A DNA stretch of 64,000 nucleotides from Sulfitobacter sp043557345 (GCF_043557345.1 NZ_JBIFFV010000008.1:1-64000), one strand, 5' to 3'. Counted from the stretch's first letter, positions 8,424 through 17,374 are shown. The notes: generated by a model from the letters alone, not told the origin. A program made the numbers and translations.

Positions 8424-8863
8424 AGCTTCACCCTACGACCAGTCGGGACAACTACATCCAAGATTGTATTACTCGCCAGCAACTTCCGTTTAAGCTCTTC
8501 ATTCTCAGCGGTCTTGTTCGCAAGGCGCTCCCGAAGTGCATTTATTTCTCGGTCTTTTCTTGCCAATTTGGATTCGAGCGCAGTGGGATCACCCTGGCTT
8601 TCGTCGCTGTCAGAATGTTGGTAGATATTCCTTGATTTCAATAGCACATTCTCGATCAGCGCTAGCTCAGCCTTTAATTGATTGTTGCTACTGAATAATG
8701 ACCGAGAAAATCCACACTCCAGTGCGATCTCACTTCTATTCAACATCCCTCGTCGCACGTAGCGGTCAAGGGTTCCTTCTCTAACCTTTTCCTCTACCCA
8801 CGACTGGAAGTTTCGGACTGCCTCAATCGATATCTGTGCAGTACTTTTTCTTTTAGCGGCCAT
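8420..8863 (-). CDS. Small coiled-coil protein between the recombinases and helicase
   Basis: With ATG at 8861-8863 the protein has 147 residues. The N-terminal half holds a HTH-like segment (RRGMLNRSEIALECGFSRSL, about 40-60). The C-terminal half is a heptad-rich coiled coil (LARKDREINALRERLANKTA, then ENEELKRKL). A longer frame begins at 8917, but the 8863 start overlaps the GmtZ-like stop by 11 bases in the usual coupled manner. Position and form match the small third partner found after paired tyrosine recombinases, such as Tn554 TnpC/DUF6262, or the VPA1267-type proteins near GMT recombinases. The parallel is from memory and architecture, not alignment. Confidence 0.65.
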   Translation of the reverse strand: MAAKRKSTAQISIEAVRNFQSWVEEKVREGTLDRYVRRGMLNRSEIALECGFSRSLFSSNNQLKAELALIENVLLKSRNIYQHSDSDESQGDPTALESKLARKDREINALRERLANKTAENEELKRKLLASNTILDVVVPTGRRVKL

Positions 8864-11800
8864 AGTCAATTCCGATAGAATCACTTTGGTCTGAAACAGC
8901 ATCGATATCGTCTCCAACGAGTTGGATAGCTCGGCCTACCAGGGTTTCAAATGAACTTAGGCCACCGATCTCTTCGAGCATCAGCCTGCCGGACATAAGG
9001 TCATCCGTTTCTTTTGCCCCATATAATTCGGTCATCATGATCGTTAGCCGGTTGCCGGCCCTGAGCAACTCATCGTCTGACAGCTTAAGGAGCAATCGTT
9101 TCAGGCCATTTTTCTCCGCCATCCGCTCAAGCAATATGCCCTTCCGAAATCTCGCGTTGGAATCAGGAAGTTGCGGGAAAAATTCAAGAGCTTGCGATGC
9201 CCACTCAACGCTCTCGAAAATCGATGATTCAGACACGCGCGCCTCAAGCTCACGAGGATCCAGCTTAGTGACGAGCGCTGTTTTTTCAAAGCCTCTTTCA
9301 TCTTGTTCGTTCATCAAATCAAGACTCGAATAGATGTTTGCAATGCGTGTCCCCAAAGAAGCTATGCGTTCTTCGAGTTCGATAGTAACTTTATCGAGAA
9401 AGTCCTGCTCTTTGCGAGCCGCTCTATTATTTCCCCGCGCACGTGCATCTTTCACACGCCGGTAGATTTCTTCTTGCTGCTCACTTCGCTGCCGGATCGA
9501 ATAGAGTAGTGTGTTCGCGAGGGTCACTTGTCCTGCGAGGAATGCGGGTCCCGTAATATAAAATCGGCAAAGTGCGCAGTTAAACCCGTCAGGGCGAATC
9601 CTCTCATAAGAGACGACCCCGGTTTCGAGGTCCTTACGCTCAAACCCCTGTTCGCACAAAGTTTTTCCGGAGGTGCAGATGCCGTCAATGTCGATATGCC
9701 ATAGGCCTGGATCACCGCTCGGGAACTTGTCGTGTCCGTCGCCCATTCCTACGAGGTTCTCGCTGAGCAGCTCATCCGAAGTTTCGCAAAGCCTGTCGAA
9801 GAACTCGTCCTCATCAGATTCGGCGAGATTCTTAGAAGCTTCCGCGATTACCTCATGAATCTTTCTCGGACCAAGCTTAGTATAGTAAAGGGTCATTACC
9901 AGAGTTTGGTGGCCGGAAAGAAACTCAGCCAGTACATGAAGTGGCACACCAGCCTCAATGAAATGCGTGATATTGCTTACGCGGAGGGAATGAAGCGTGA
10001 ACTCCGTCCTGAGGTTCTCTTTGCCGTCAATCCAGACAAGCTGAACAGGTGTTCCTTCACACTCGAGGCGCGACTGAACTTCCTGTAACAATCTAAGCCA
10101 AAGACGGTTAATTTCGGGCCTCGTAGGAAGGTCCCATCGGCGCGACCCCTTCCGGATATCACGAAACATGAACGTGTAGGATTCGAGCTGATCAACTTGC
10201 GAACCCTGGTACTTCCAGTCCTTCCCGGACAATTGACTTCTGTTGATTAATACATCAACTGGATTATACTTTTCCTGAAAAAGCCGCTGAGCAGCAAGAA
10301 TTTCCATCAGTTTAGAATCGTGGAAAGGTATCTCATACCCTTTTTGTGCATGAATTTGTTCTTTGTTCGTGTTCACGAACACGCCGCAGAACTCTGTGCC
10401 AGGCGTCGCTCCCACGAACCGTCGAGCGTATCCCAACTTTCTTCCCTTCTGAGCGAGGGGATGCTTGTTCTTTGAAAGTTTCCCTTCCAGCGAAACGACA
10501 CAATCATCGGCTTCTCCGCTGTCCAGCATGACTGCTTGTGCAGTTCGAATGGGCAGAGACAAGATCAGAAACAGAAGATTACTGATTGTGGGGACGAATA
10601 AGTTCTCTTCGGCTCCACGGTATCCGATTTTTACGTATTGATCCTCAAGCTTCCTAGCGAAGGAGTAATCATCTTCGACAATGATTTTTTTGGCCATTTC
10701 AATTATACGGCGAGGTAAAACTGGCTTATTCGACTTTCCTCGCTCCCGGGCATACTTATCAGGAAACCTTTTTTTATCGCTTTCGTTCAGGGGGGAAATC
10801 AAAGTTTGCCCAGTTTCATCGAGCCATGCATCACTACAATGCGCAAAAAAATCAACCAGATTTCGGACAATCCTTGATTTCGCATGCGGCATACATCCAT
10901 GCCCCTTTAGGTACCCAAAGAAGGCGTCAGGAACGCCTCTCTGCTTCGGTTGCACAAAGTGCCGGCGATTGAGCTCCTGAGGCTTATTATCGGCTAAACC
11001 ATTCGATGCCATCCATTCGCATAGGAATACGATATCATTATAAAGCGTCGAAATTTTTGCCGCGGTGCTTGAAGTGATCCAATCTTCAATGGCTCCTACC
11101 CATTCGCTTCTTACCGAATCCTGAAGCACCGCTAGCTTCACATTAAGGTGGGACTTCATTGTTTGAATAGGGTCAACGAGTTGTGTCACTTCGACACTAG
11201 CGTTAAATACGCCAGTCCTTGGAGCGCTACGGATGTTACTGCTAACGCTCAGATGGTTTGCAAAAGGCTCATTCCCGTCTTCAGCCGGGCATTTTGACGC
11301 AAGCAACTGTAGAAAACGCGCGGTGTCATAAAACGCATCTCTATAGAGACCGGCGTCCAAGATACCCTTTGATATGTACTTATCGACAGCTTTTGTATAG
11401 GATGCGCAATCAGGGACACGCACGCTTGAAAAGATAAACCTATATCTAGCGCCAGCCCCCTTCATTCGATTTCTTACAGCGCTACAATCCTCACGATACC
11501 ATCGATAAAACTTTTCGTAGGGTTGGCCATAGATGTTAGCCTTTTCTTGCGCGTGCCAACTAGGAGTTTCTTTCGATCTCGGTGCCACCATAGGCAGGAG
11601 AACGCAATCAGCGTTCAGGTAATGCTCGATGACCTCCAACAGCGTCTTTCGAATGACTGCCTTGACCTCAGTATGGACGTCGAGTTCATCTCTATTCGAT
11701 ACCTCTTCCAGAACCTCCTCCCAAAATCCAAGAGTCTTAACCTTACTCGAATTTTTAAAATATCTATTCCATAGGAAGGTTCTGGAACTAACTTTGTAGA

Positions 11801-11960
11801 ACGACTTATCGCCATCCTTCGCGAGTTCCTGTCTCACCAGTTCGTTTGCGCGCGCCCAGCCTTTAGCGCTCTCGTCTACAAAAAGCCGACTTTTGCTGAG
11901 GTTTATTTTTGCTATGCCAATAACTTTAACAGACGCAGTTACATGCCTATATTCGGTCAC
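8853..11960 (-). CDS. gmtZ: Very large tyrosine recombinase, GmtZ/VPA1269-like, with Cys4 motif
   Basis: Counting from the longer start at 12023 (1,056 residues), the catalytic constellation of tyrosine recombinases is complete: Arg493 (LSLPIRTAQ), His678-x-x-Arg681 (LHSLR), His705 (SGHQT) and nucleophile Tyr714. After the catalytic domain come four cysteines (783, 790, 816, 819) followed by RFYITGPAFLAG. This Cys-x2-Cys-RF-x-ITGPAF arrangement is what I recall of the VPA1269/GmtZ family. A further roughly 230-residue helical tail follows. I prefer GTG at 11958-11960 as start, since GGGGGCG lies just upstream and it overlaps the gmtY stop by 14 bases. It probably acts with the upstream recombinase on the island's attachment sites. 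Confidence 0.75.
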   Translation of the reverse strand: MTEYRHVTASVKVIGIAKINLSKSRLFVDESAKGWARANELVRQELAKDGDKSFYKVSSRTFLWNRYFKNSSKVKTLGFWEEVLEEVSNRDELDVHTEVKAVIRKTLLEVIEHYLNADCVLLPMVAPRSKETPSWHAQEKANIYGQPYEKFYRWYREDCSAVRNRMKGAGARYRFIFSSVRVPDCASYTKAVDKYISKGILDAGLYRDAFYDTARFLQLLASKCPAEDGNEPFANHLSVSSNIRSAPRTGVFNASVEVTQLVDPIQTMKSHLNVKLAVLQDSVRSEWVGAIEDWITSSTAAKISTLYNDIVFLCEWMASNGLADNKPQELNRRHFVQPKQRGVPDAFFGYLKGHGCMPHAKSRIVRNLVDFFAHCSDAWLDETGQTLISPLNESDKKRFPDKYARERGKSNKPVLPRRIIEMAKKIIVEDDYSFARKLEDQYVKIGYRGAEENLFVPTISNLLFLILSLPIRTAQAVMLDSGEADDCVVSLEGKLSKNKHPLAQKGRKLGYARRFVGATPGTEFCGVFVNTNKEQIHAQKGYEIPFHDSKLMEILAAQRLFQEKYNPVDVLINRSQLSGKDWKYQGSQVDQLESYTFMFRDIRKGSRRWDLPTRPEINRLWLRLLQEVQSRLECEGTPVQLVWIDGKENLRTEFTLHSLRVSNITHFIEAGVPLHVLAEFLSGHQTLVMTLYYTKLGPRKIHEVIAEASKNLAESDEDEFFDRLCETSDELLSENLVGMGDGHDKFPSGDPGLWHIDIDGICTSGKTLCEQGFERKDLETGVVSYERIRPDGFNCALCRFYITGPAFLAGQVTLANTLLYSIRQRSEQQEEIYRRVKDARARGNNRAARKEQDFLDKVTIELEERIASLGTRIANIYSSLDLMNEQDERGFEKTALVTKLDPRELEARVSESSIFESVEWASQALEFFPQLPDSNARFRKGILLERMAEKNGLKRLLLKLSDDELLRAGNRLTIMMTELYGAKETDDLMSGRLMLEEIGGLSSFETLVGRAIQLVGDDIDAVSDQSDSIGIDYGR

Positions 11961-13422
11961 GATTCGCCCCCAAGACTTGCGGCGTAAATATGCCGGCCGG
12001 ATCACTTTTATATCTTCCACCAATCAAGTCAGGGATCTCGAGAGCTGGGAGGTCTGAATATTTACCGTCTTTCTGAATGCGCATACGCTTCGCAGCGTCT
12101 TGCAGTTCTGCGTTTACCACATCGTCACTTGGCCGAGTATATACCTTCTGGCTTTCAATGCTTAAATGATGCATTGCCTCCTGTATATGGAGCGGTGATA
12201 ACTTCATCGATACAAGCGTTTGGCCGTAGCTGTGCCTAAAAGCATGCAGGTTGGTATCATTGGACTTGGACTGTTCGATACCCGCCTTCTTCATTGCGAC
12301 TTTGAAGGAATCCTTTAGACCCTGTATTGTCCAGGGCTCCCCGTAATAGCGGGCATCAGTGGATACGAACAAATACGGATGTGCTGGGTTCGAAGGGTAA
12401 ATATGGCGTCTATATTCCCAGAATGCCTTGTAGAACAGTTCATGAAAGTAGGGTAGGAGGAACAGCGGTGACCGATTTCTTGCAGCATCTGTAATTAGGA
12501 ACGTCTTCCAACCTGCGCGCTGAGTTCCCGTAATCATATTCCTGGGAAGAAGAGCGTATTGGTCCCTAAGAATATCAACCCTCCTAGCCCCCTTTCGATC
12601 TAAGCCGTGCTCAGGATGGTACATCCAAATTCTATCGGGATGGATGTCTTCAAAGAATATATGAAAAAGCTCTGATTGCCTTAGCCCACCTCCAGCCATT
12701 AAGATAATCGCCATCAACAAATTTAAATTGAATTCGCTTGCCAGTGTAGGGTTCCCGAGTTTGTCGTAAAAATCTGGTATTGACCTGCTTCGGCGACATC
12801 CGACCTGCAGAAGGTTCAACAAAGCCTGAGGGTCAAATCCTGCACATTTACGGATGACACCGATGGATCGGCCACCATAGCTGCGCTCGCCGGACCTTTG
12901 CCTAGGCGTTCCAACATGAAATAGAATCGACCTTATTTTTCTATTCTCGAGGGCCCGCGAATCGATAGAGGCTTGAATAAAACGGGTTGGAATAATGGTT
13001 TCTTCGGCGGTCAGGTCTGTGAGGGCGTTAAGAAACACCCGCAGGTGGGCTTTCCGGACGGCATACACCTCGGGACTGCAAGGCTGCCAACGTAGCCCTG
13101 TAAGGTCAGAGCCGTCCTGAAGCACTGTTCCCCTTAGGAGGGCAAGAAGAAAGTTTCGGACAAGCTTGTGCTTACTTATACCTTCTTTGAAATCGTCGAC
13201 TTCCGAGGCTTTGAAAAAATCGTAAAAAAGACCGATCGTTTTCGCGACCGCCATTCGCCAACTGTGACTTAGTGAGCTATAGCGATCATCATGAAAGAAC
13301 TCGTAGGCTTCTCTTAGAAAAAAGCCTTCTTCTTCTGATACGATGATAACAGGGACATGCTCCGAAGCCAAACGTGGCGAAGGCAATGATCGTATGAGGT
13401 GGTAGGTGACTGAACGCGGCAT
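11947..13422 (-). CDS. gmtY: Tyrosine recombinase, GmtY-like, first gene of the island operon
   Basis: A 491-residue site-specific recombinase. The active-site residues are all present: Arg248 (GGGLRQSELFH), His393-x-x-Arg396 (LHAFRHSYG), His419 (HHLS) and Tyr428 (KVYTRP), with the typical nine-residue His-to-Tyr spacing. The N-terminal about 170 residues should hold the core-binding domain. The gene leads the operon and points away from the tRNA-Leu locus 208 bases upstream, the usual position of an integrase beside its attachment site. It overlaps the GmtZ-like gene. I call it GmtY from the pairing with GmtZ- and GmtX-like proteins; a generic phage-type integrase is the alternative. Confidence 0.75.
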   Translation of the reverse strand: MPRSVTYHLIRSLPSPRLASEHVPVIIVSEEEGFFLREAYEFFHDDRYSSLSHSWRMAVAKTIGLFYDFFKASEVDDFKEGISKHKLVRNFLLALLRGTVLQDGSDLTGLRWQPCSPEVYAVRKAHLRVFLNALTDLTAEETIIPTRFIQASIDSRALENRKIRSILFHVGTPRQRSGERSYGGRSIGVIRKCAGFDPQALLNLLQVGCRRSRSIPDFYDKLGNPTLASEFNLNLLMAIILMAGGGLRQSELFHIFFEDIHPDRIWMYHPEHGLDRKGARRVDILRDQYALLPRNMITGTQRAGWKTFLITDAARNRSPLFLLPYFHELFYKAFWEYRRHIYPSNPAHPYLFVSTDARYYGEPWTIQGLKDSFKVAMKKAGIEQSKSNDTNLHAFRHSYGQTLVSMKLSPLHIQEAMHHLSIESQKVYTRPSDDVVNAELQDAAKRMRIQKDGKYSDLPALEIPDLIGGRYKSDPAGIFTPQVLGANRDRI

Positions 13423-13629
13423 TTCATCCCACCTTCCCCTCGTGTTCGAGTAAGAAAGTAGGCTACCCCATACATGTTGTCCATCAATATCTTTGCTTTG
13501 TTCTCAAGTCGGTGAAGGGCAGTTAGCATTGCGGTATAAAAAAAGCTCAGAGAATGGCCAGTCGCAGCAAAAGCGGTTCGTGCCGCGATTACCGACTCGA
13601 ACCTAAAAAAGTGCCTAAAATCTAAGTTT
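13423..13629 (-). promoter_or_regulatory. Upstream region of the recombinase operon
   Basis: 207 bases between the tRNA-Leu 3' end and the gmtY start. It is AT-rich and must contain the operon promoter, but I see no clear -35/-10 pair. A T-rich stretch (ACTTTTTTAGG on the minus strand) just after the tRNA may help end tRNA transcription. Confidence 0.35.
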
Positions 13630-13716
<87 letters not shown>

Positions 13717-13759
13717 AAACTGATGTGGTATAAAAAGTAGCTACCTATAGCCCCCTATA

Positions 13760-13824
13760 TGAACCCCCACGCCATAGGCGCCAGAACCTAAATCTGGTGC
13801 GTCTACCAATTCCGCCACACCCGC
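13760..13824 (-). pseudogene. tRNA-Leu(UAG), 5' 65 nt only, cut in the T-loop
   Basis: From 13824 leftwards the minus strand reads GCGGGTGTGGCGGAATTGG and continues through an anticodon arm with TTTAGGT (UAG), variable arm CGCCTATGGCG and GGGGGTTCA. The next bases should complete the T-loop, the T-stem and an acceptor strand pairing with GCGGGTG. Instead they are TATAGGGGGCTATAGG, which cannot pair. The gene therefore stops at the T-loop. This acceptor type matches standard bacterial tRNA-Leu(UAG), so I take it as the resident gene, split by island insertion. The missing 3' piece is not found elsewhere in the window. Confidence 0.85.
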
Positions 13825-13958
13825 ACTGCACCAACTGGTGCCCGCGCTGATTAGCAAACCCGCGCGGCAGATGCGAGAGCAAAAAAGCACAAGACATTAA
13901 CCGGATGTTTGCATATGGTTGGTGATACCTGAGGCAGGTACAATAGAAAGAGACGCCC

Positions 13959-14480
13959 ATGAAACCGAATACGGTCGGGTGCGTAGGCGGCAATGATCGC
14001 CATGGGGGGCAGTTTTCCCCATTCGCTGCGCTGGACACCGGTCTTGTGCAGGGCGCCCTTATTTTGACGCTGGATGGTGAAATCCCGGTCGAGTATCTCT
14101 CGGTCGGGGATCGGGTCATCACGCGCGACAGTGGCTTTGCGAAAATCCTTCATATTCAACGCACAACCCGCAGCGTGCGGCGCATCGCGCTGGCGGCGGG
14201 TTCACTGGGCCACACGCGGCCCGAGCGCGACGTTGCGCTCGCCGGGGATCAGATGGTGCTGGTGCGCGATTGGCGCGCGCGGGCGCTTTTCAATTCCGAA
14301 CGCGCCTTGGTCGCGGCGCGGGCCTTGGTCGACGATGAATTCATCACCGATCTGGGAGAGGAAGAGACAACCCTGATCCAGATATTCTGCGACGGCCCGC
14401 ATGTGATCTATGCCGATGGGCTGGAGCTTGGCACCGCCGATGCCGCCCGCGCCCGCGGCGCGGTGTTGCACGCGGCCTAA
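13959..14480 (+). CDS. Hint-domain protein
   Basis: A 173-residue protein with an N-terminal Hedgehog/intein (Hint) module: GLVQGALILTLDGEIPVEYL, then SVGDRVITRDSGFAKI, the block typical of the many roseobacter Hint-domain proteins. The residue before GALILT is not Cys, so self-splicing or cleavage chemistry is doubtful. Function of this family in Rhodobacterales is unknown. It is the first core-type gene after the island and converges with nnrD; the two stop codons overlap (14477-14480). Confidence 0.75.
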   Translation: MKPNTVGCVGGNDRHGGQFSPFAALDTGLVQGALILTLDGEIPVEYLSVGDRVITRDSGFAKILHIQRTTRSVRRIALAAGSLGHTRPERDVALAGDQMVLVRDWRARALFNSERALVAARALVDDEFITDLGEEETTLIQIFCDGPHVIYADGLELGTADAARARGAVLHAA

Positions 14481-15331
14481 ACCCCCAAGTCCCGCAGCAC
14501 CTGTGGCATCAGGTCGGGCAGGTCTTCGGCAATCAGCCCCGGCCCATGCAGGAGCGCTGCCTCGGCATGTATCCATGCCGCGGTGGCGGCCGCTTCGACA
14601 GGCGCGATCCCCCGCGCGAGAAGCCCGGTGATAAGCCCTGCCAAGACATCGCCCGCCCCAGCGGTGGCCAGCCAAGGGGTCGCGCGGTCTTGGGTCGCGC
14701 TATGGCGCCGCAGCTCCCCCTCGGGCGTGGCGATGATCGTTTTCGGGCCTTTCAACAGGATCACGCAGCCGAACCGTGCGGCGGCCTCTCGCGCGGCCTG
14801 CGCCTTGGCCCCCTCCTCATCGGCCTTTGCCGCCTCGGCCAAATCCGGGGCCAGCCGCGCGAACTCCCCCATATGGGGTGTCAAAACGCAGTTGTCGTGC
14901 AGAGCGTCGCGTAGATCGGCATCTTGCGACAGCAGGGTGATCGCATCGGCGTCCAAGACGACAGGCGACGCGGCGAGGGCGGCTTTGACAAGCCCTGCCG
15001 CGCGCGCGCCAAGGCCCAAAGCGGGCCCGAGGCAGAGCGCCTTGATCCGGCGGTCTTCAAGCGCTTCGGACAAGGCCGCGCCATCCGCTATCCGTTGCAG
15101 CATGACCGCCGTGAGCTGCGTCGCCGCTTCAAGCTGCGCGGCGGGTGGCACGCCCAAGGTCACGGCCCCTGCCCCGATCCGCAGCGCCCCGCGCGCCGCC
15201 ATACGCGCGGCACCGGTCTGACCCGGCCCGCCGGATAGGACGAGCGCATGGCCGTGGTCATACTTATGCCCCGGCTCTTTGCGCAGCACATCGAGGTTCA
15301 GGTTCTCGCGGGTGATCTCGGAAATACGCAT
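14477..15331 (-). CDS. nnrD: ADP-dependent NAD(P)H-hydrate dehydratase (single domain)
   Basis: Repairs hydrated NADH/NADPH using ADP, in the cytoplasm. The 284 residues cover the ribokinase-like YjeF C-terminal domain: HGHALVLSGGPGQTGAARMA (about 27-46), DADAITLL, LTPHMGEFARL and the signature ATAGAGDVLAGLITGLLARG (about 222-241). Many bacteria have a fused YjeF N-terminal epimerase, and this protein lacks it, so an epimerase would have to be encoded elsewhere. The frame starts at 15331 with MRISEITRENL and no further upstream coding is seen. It is divergent from glnB. Confidence 0.9.
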   Translation of the reverse strand: MRISEITRENLNLDVLRKEPGHKYDHGHALVLSGGPGQTGAARMAARGALRIGAGAVTLGVPPAAQLEAATQLTAVMLQRIADGAALSEALEDRRIKALCLGPALGLGARAAGLVKAALAASPVVLDADAITLLSQDADLRDALHDNCVLTPHMGEFARLAPDLAEAAKADEEGAKAQAAREAAARFGCVILLKGPKTIIATPEGELRRHSATQDRATPWLATAGAGDVLAGLITGLLARGIAPVEAAATAAWIHAEAALLHGPGLIAEDLPDLMPQVLRDLGV

Positions 15332-15542
15332 GCAAAGGGATTTAGCAACTGCCGCCCAAAGGTACAGCCCGGAGGCGATTCACGAATGCTTATTTATTAG
15401 GCGCATTGCGCAAATTTTCAGCGCCTCTTGGCAAATGCATCCGCCGCGCCATGTTACCCCCTGCCCGGCGCTGGACGTTACGCGGGCGGGATGCTCTGTC
15501 GAAACCAGAGCATAAATGCGCGGGAATTGTCAGGGGATTACC
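15332..15542. promoter_or_regulatory. Divergent nnrD/glnB promoter region
   Basis: 211 bases between divergent starts. A short palindrome-like TGCGCATTGCGCA-type stretch lies near 15400-15412. In alphaproteobacteria glnB-glnA is usually under nitrogen (NtrC) control, but I cannot identify a convincing sigma-54 or NtrC site here. Confidence 0.35.
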
Positions 15543-15881
15543 ATGAAAAAGATCGAAGCCATCATCAAGCCGTTCAAACTCGACGAAGTCAAAGAAGCCC
15601 TCCAAGATGTGGGCGTTCAAGGCCTCAGCGTGATTGAAGTGAAAGGCTTCGGCCGCCAGAAAGGCCATACCGAGCTCTATCGCGGTGCGGAATATGTGGT
15701 AGATTTCCTTCCCAAAGTGAAGGTTGAAGTGGTATTGGATGACGATCAGGTCGATGCCGCTATCGAGGCCATCGTCGACGCCGCCAAGACGGAGAAAATC
15801 GGTGACGGCAAAATCTTCGTTTCCCCTGTTGAACAAACAATTCGCATCCGTACCGGTGAATCCGGTTCAGACGCGCTTTGA
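15543..15881 (+). CDS. glnB: Nitrogen regulatory protein P-II
   Basis: A 112-residue trimeric signalling protein that senses 2-oxoglutarate and ATP/ADP and controls GlnA adenylylation and NtrB. The T-loop sequence LYRGAEYVVDFLPK contains Tyr51, the uridylylation site, and the C-terminus has the family block DGKIFVSPVEQTIRIRTGE. ATG at 15543 is preceded by CAGGGG; the nine extra in-frame codons upstream lack a better site. It is followed after 49 bases by glnA, the classic glnBA operon. Confidence 0.97.
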   Translation: MKKIEAIIKPFKLDEVKEALQDVGVQGLSVIEVKGFGRQKGHTELYRGAEYVVDFLPKVKVEVVLDDDQVDAAIEAIVDAAKTEKIGDGKIFVSPVEQTIRIRTGESGSDAL

Positions 15882-15930
15882 CAACGGCCCTCGGGCCTAG
15901 ACTACGAATAGACCATAAAGGACCTACACG

Positions 15931-17337
15931 ATGGATACCCAGGAATTCCTGAGCAAAATCAAAGATGAAGGCATCGAATATGTCGACATCCGCTTTACCG
16001 ACACCCGCGGCGCCTTGCAGCACGTTACCATCGTGAGCGATCTGGTCGACGAAGACTTCCTTGAAGAAGGCTTCATGTTCGACGGCTCCTCCATCGCAGG
16101 TTGGAAAAGCATCGAAGCCTCCGACATGAAGCTGATGCCCGATGTCAGCACCGCCTATGTCGACCCCTTCTATGCCGAAACCACGATCTGCCTCCATTGC
16201 TCCATCGTTGAGCCCGACACCGGCGAAAGCTATGAGCGTGACCCCCGCGGCACCGCTGAGAAGGCCGAGGCCTATCTGCGGTCTTCGGGCATCGGCGACA
16301 ACGCCTACTTTGGCCCCGAGGCCGAGTTCTTCCTCTTCGACAACGTCAAGTTCTCGAACGAAGTCAACAAGGTATCCTACGAAGTTGACGCATCCGACGG
16401 TTCGTGGAACACCGACACCGACTATGAAATGGGCAACATGGGCCACCGCCCGGGCCTCAAAGGCGGCTACTTCCCGGTGAACCCCGTGGACGAAGCGCAA
16501 GACCTGCGCGCCGAGATGCTTTCGACCATGAAGCGCCTTGGCATGAAGGTCGACAAGCACCACCATGAGGTTGCCTCCTGCCAGCACGAGCTGGGCCTGA
16601 TCTTCGGTGAGCTGACCAAACAGGCGGATGAAATCCAGAAATACAAATACGTGATCCACAACGTGGCCCACGCCTATGGCAAATCGGCGACCTTCATGCC
16701 CAAGCCGATCTTTGGCGACAACGGCTCTGGCATGCACGTCAACATGTCAATCTGGAAAGACGGCAAGCCGTTGTTTGCGGGCGACAAATACGCCGACCTC
16801 AGCCAAGAAGCGCTGTGGTTCATCGGCGGCATTCTGGCCCACGCCAAATCGCTCAACGCATTCACCAACCCGACGACCAACAGCTACAAGCGTCTGATCC
16901 CGGGTTTCGAAGCGCCGGTCCTGCGCGCCTACTCTGCGCGTAACCGTTCGGGCTGCGTGCGTATCCCATGGACCGAAAGCCCCAAGGCCAAGCGCGTCGA
17001 GGCCCGTTTCCCCGATCCGGCGGCGAACCCCTATCTGGCGTTCTCGGCGCTCTTGATGGCTGGCCTTGACGGCATCAAGAACAAGATCGACCCGGGCGAG
17101 GCGATGGACAAGAACCTTTATGACCTGCCCGCGGAAGAGCTGGCGGACATCCCGACAGTGGCCGGTTCGCTGCGCGAAGCGCTCGACGAGCTGTCCAAGG
17201 ACATGGACTACCTGCTGGCCGGTGACGTGTTCACCCGTGACCAGATCGAAGGCTACATCGGGCTGAAGATGGAAGAGGTTCTGAAATTCGAACAGACCCC
17301 GCATCCGATCGAATTCGGCATGTACTACAGCTGCTGA
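15931..17337 (+). CDS. glnA: Glutamine synthetase type I
   Basis: Assimilates ammonia into glutamine with ATP as a cytoplasmic dodecamer. The 468-residue protein shows the beta-grasp N-terminus with FMFDGSSIAGWKSIEASDM, the metal-binding FGPEAEFFLFD block, the ATP-binding NGSGMHVNMSIWKDGK and the adenylylation site NLYDLP with Tyr397. Length is normal for GSI-beta. The gene follows glnB in the same operon, and its product is regulated through PII and adenylyltransferase. A strong terminator follows. Confidence 0.98.
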   Translation: MDTQEFLSKIKDEGIEYVDIRFTDTRGALQHVTIVSDLVDEDFLEEGFMFDGSSIAGWKSIEASDMKLMPDVSTAYVDPFYAETTICLHCSIVEPDTGESYERDPRGTAEKAEAYLRSSGIGDNAYFGPEAEFFLFDNVKFSNEVNKVSYEVDASDGSWNTDTDYEMGNMGHRPGLKGGYFPVNPVDEAQDLRAEMLSTMKRLGMKVDKHHHEVASCQHELGLIFGELTKQADEIQKYKYVIHNVAHAYGKSATFMPKPIFGDNGSGMHVNMSIWKDGKPLFAGDKYADLSQEALWFIGGILAHAKSLNAFTNPTTNSYKRLIPGFEAPVLRAYSARNRSGCVRIPWTESPKAKRVEARFPDPAANPYLAFSALLMAGLDGIKNKIDPGEAMDKNLYDLPAEELADIPTVAGSLREALDELSKDMDYLLAGDVFTRDQIEGYIGLKMEEVLKFEQTPHPIEFGMYYSC

Positions 17338-17374
17338 TCGGCCATCCGCCCCCCGGGGCGTGAGAGGAAATCGA

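Noticed and set aside
13314..13529. Short minus-strand frame overlapping the gmtY start
   Set aside because: No ribosome binding site or family; it overlaps the operon's first gene out of frame.
13760..13824. Second functional tRNA-Leu
   Set aside because: The T-stem partner and 3' acceptor strand are absent; the following bases cannot pair with GCGGGTG.
13745..14122. Minus-strand frame of 125 codons spanning the broken tRNA
   Set aside because: Its C-terminal part is simply the tRNA remnant translated (CGCGGIGRRTRF-type), a common annotation artefact.
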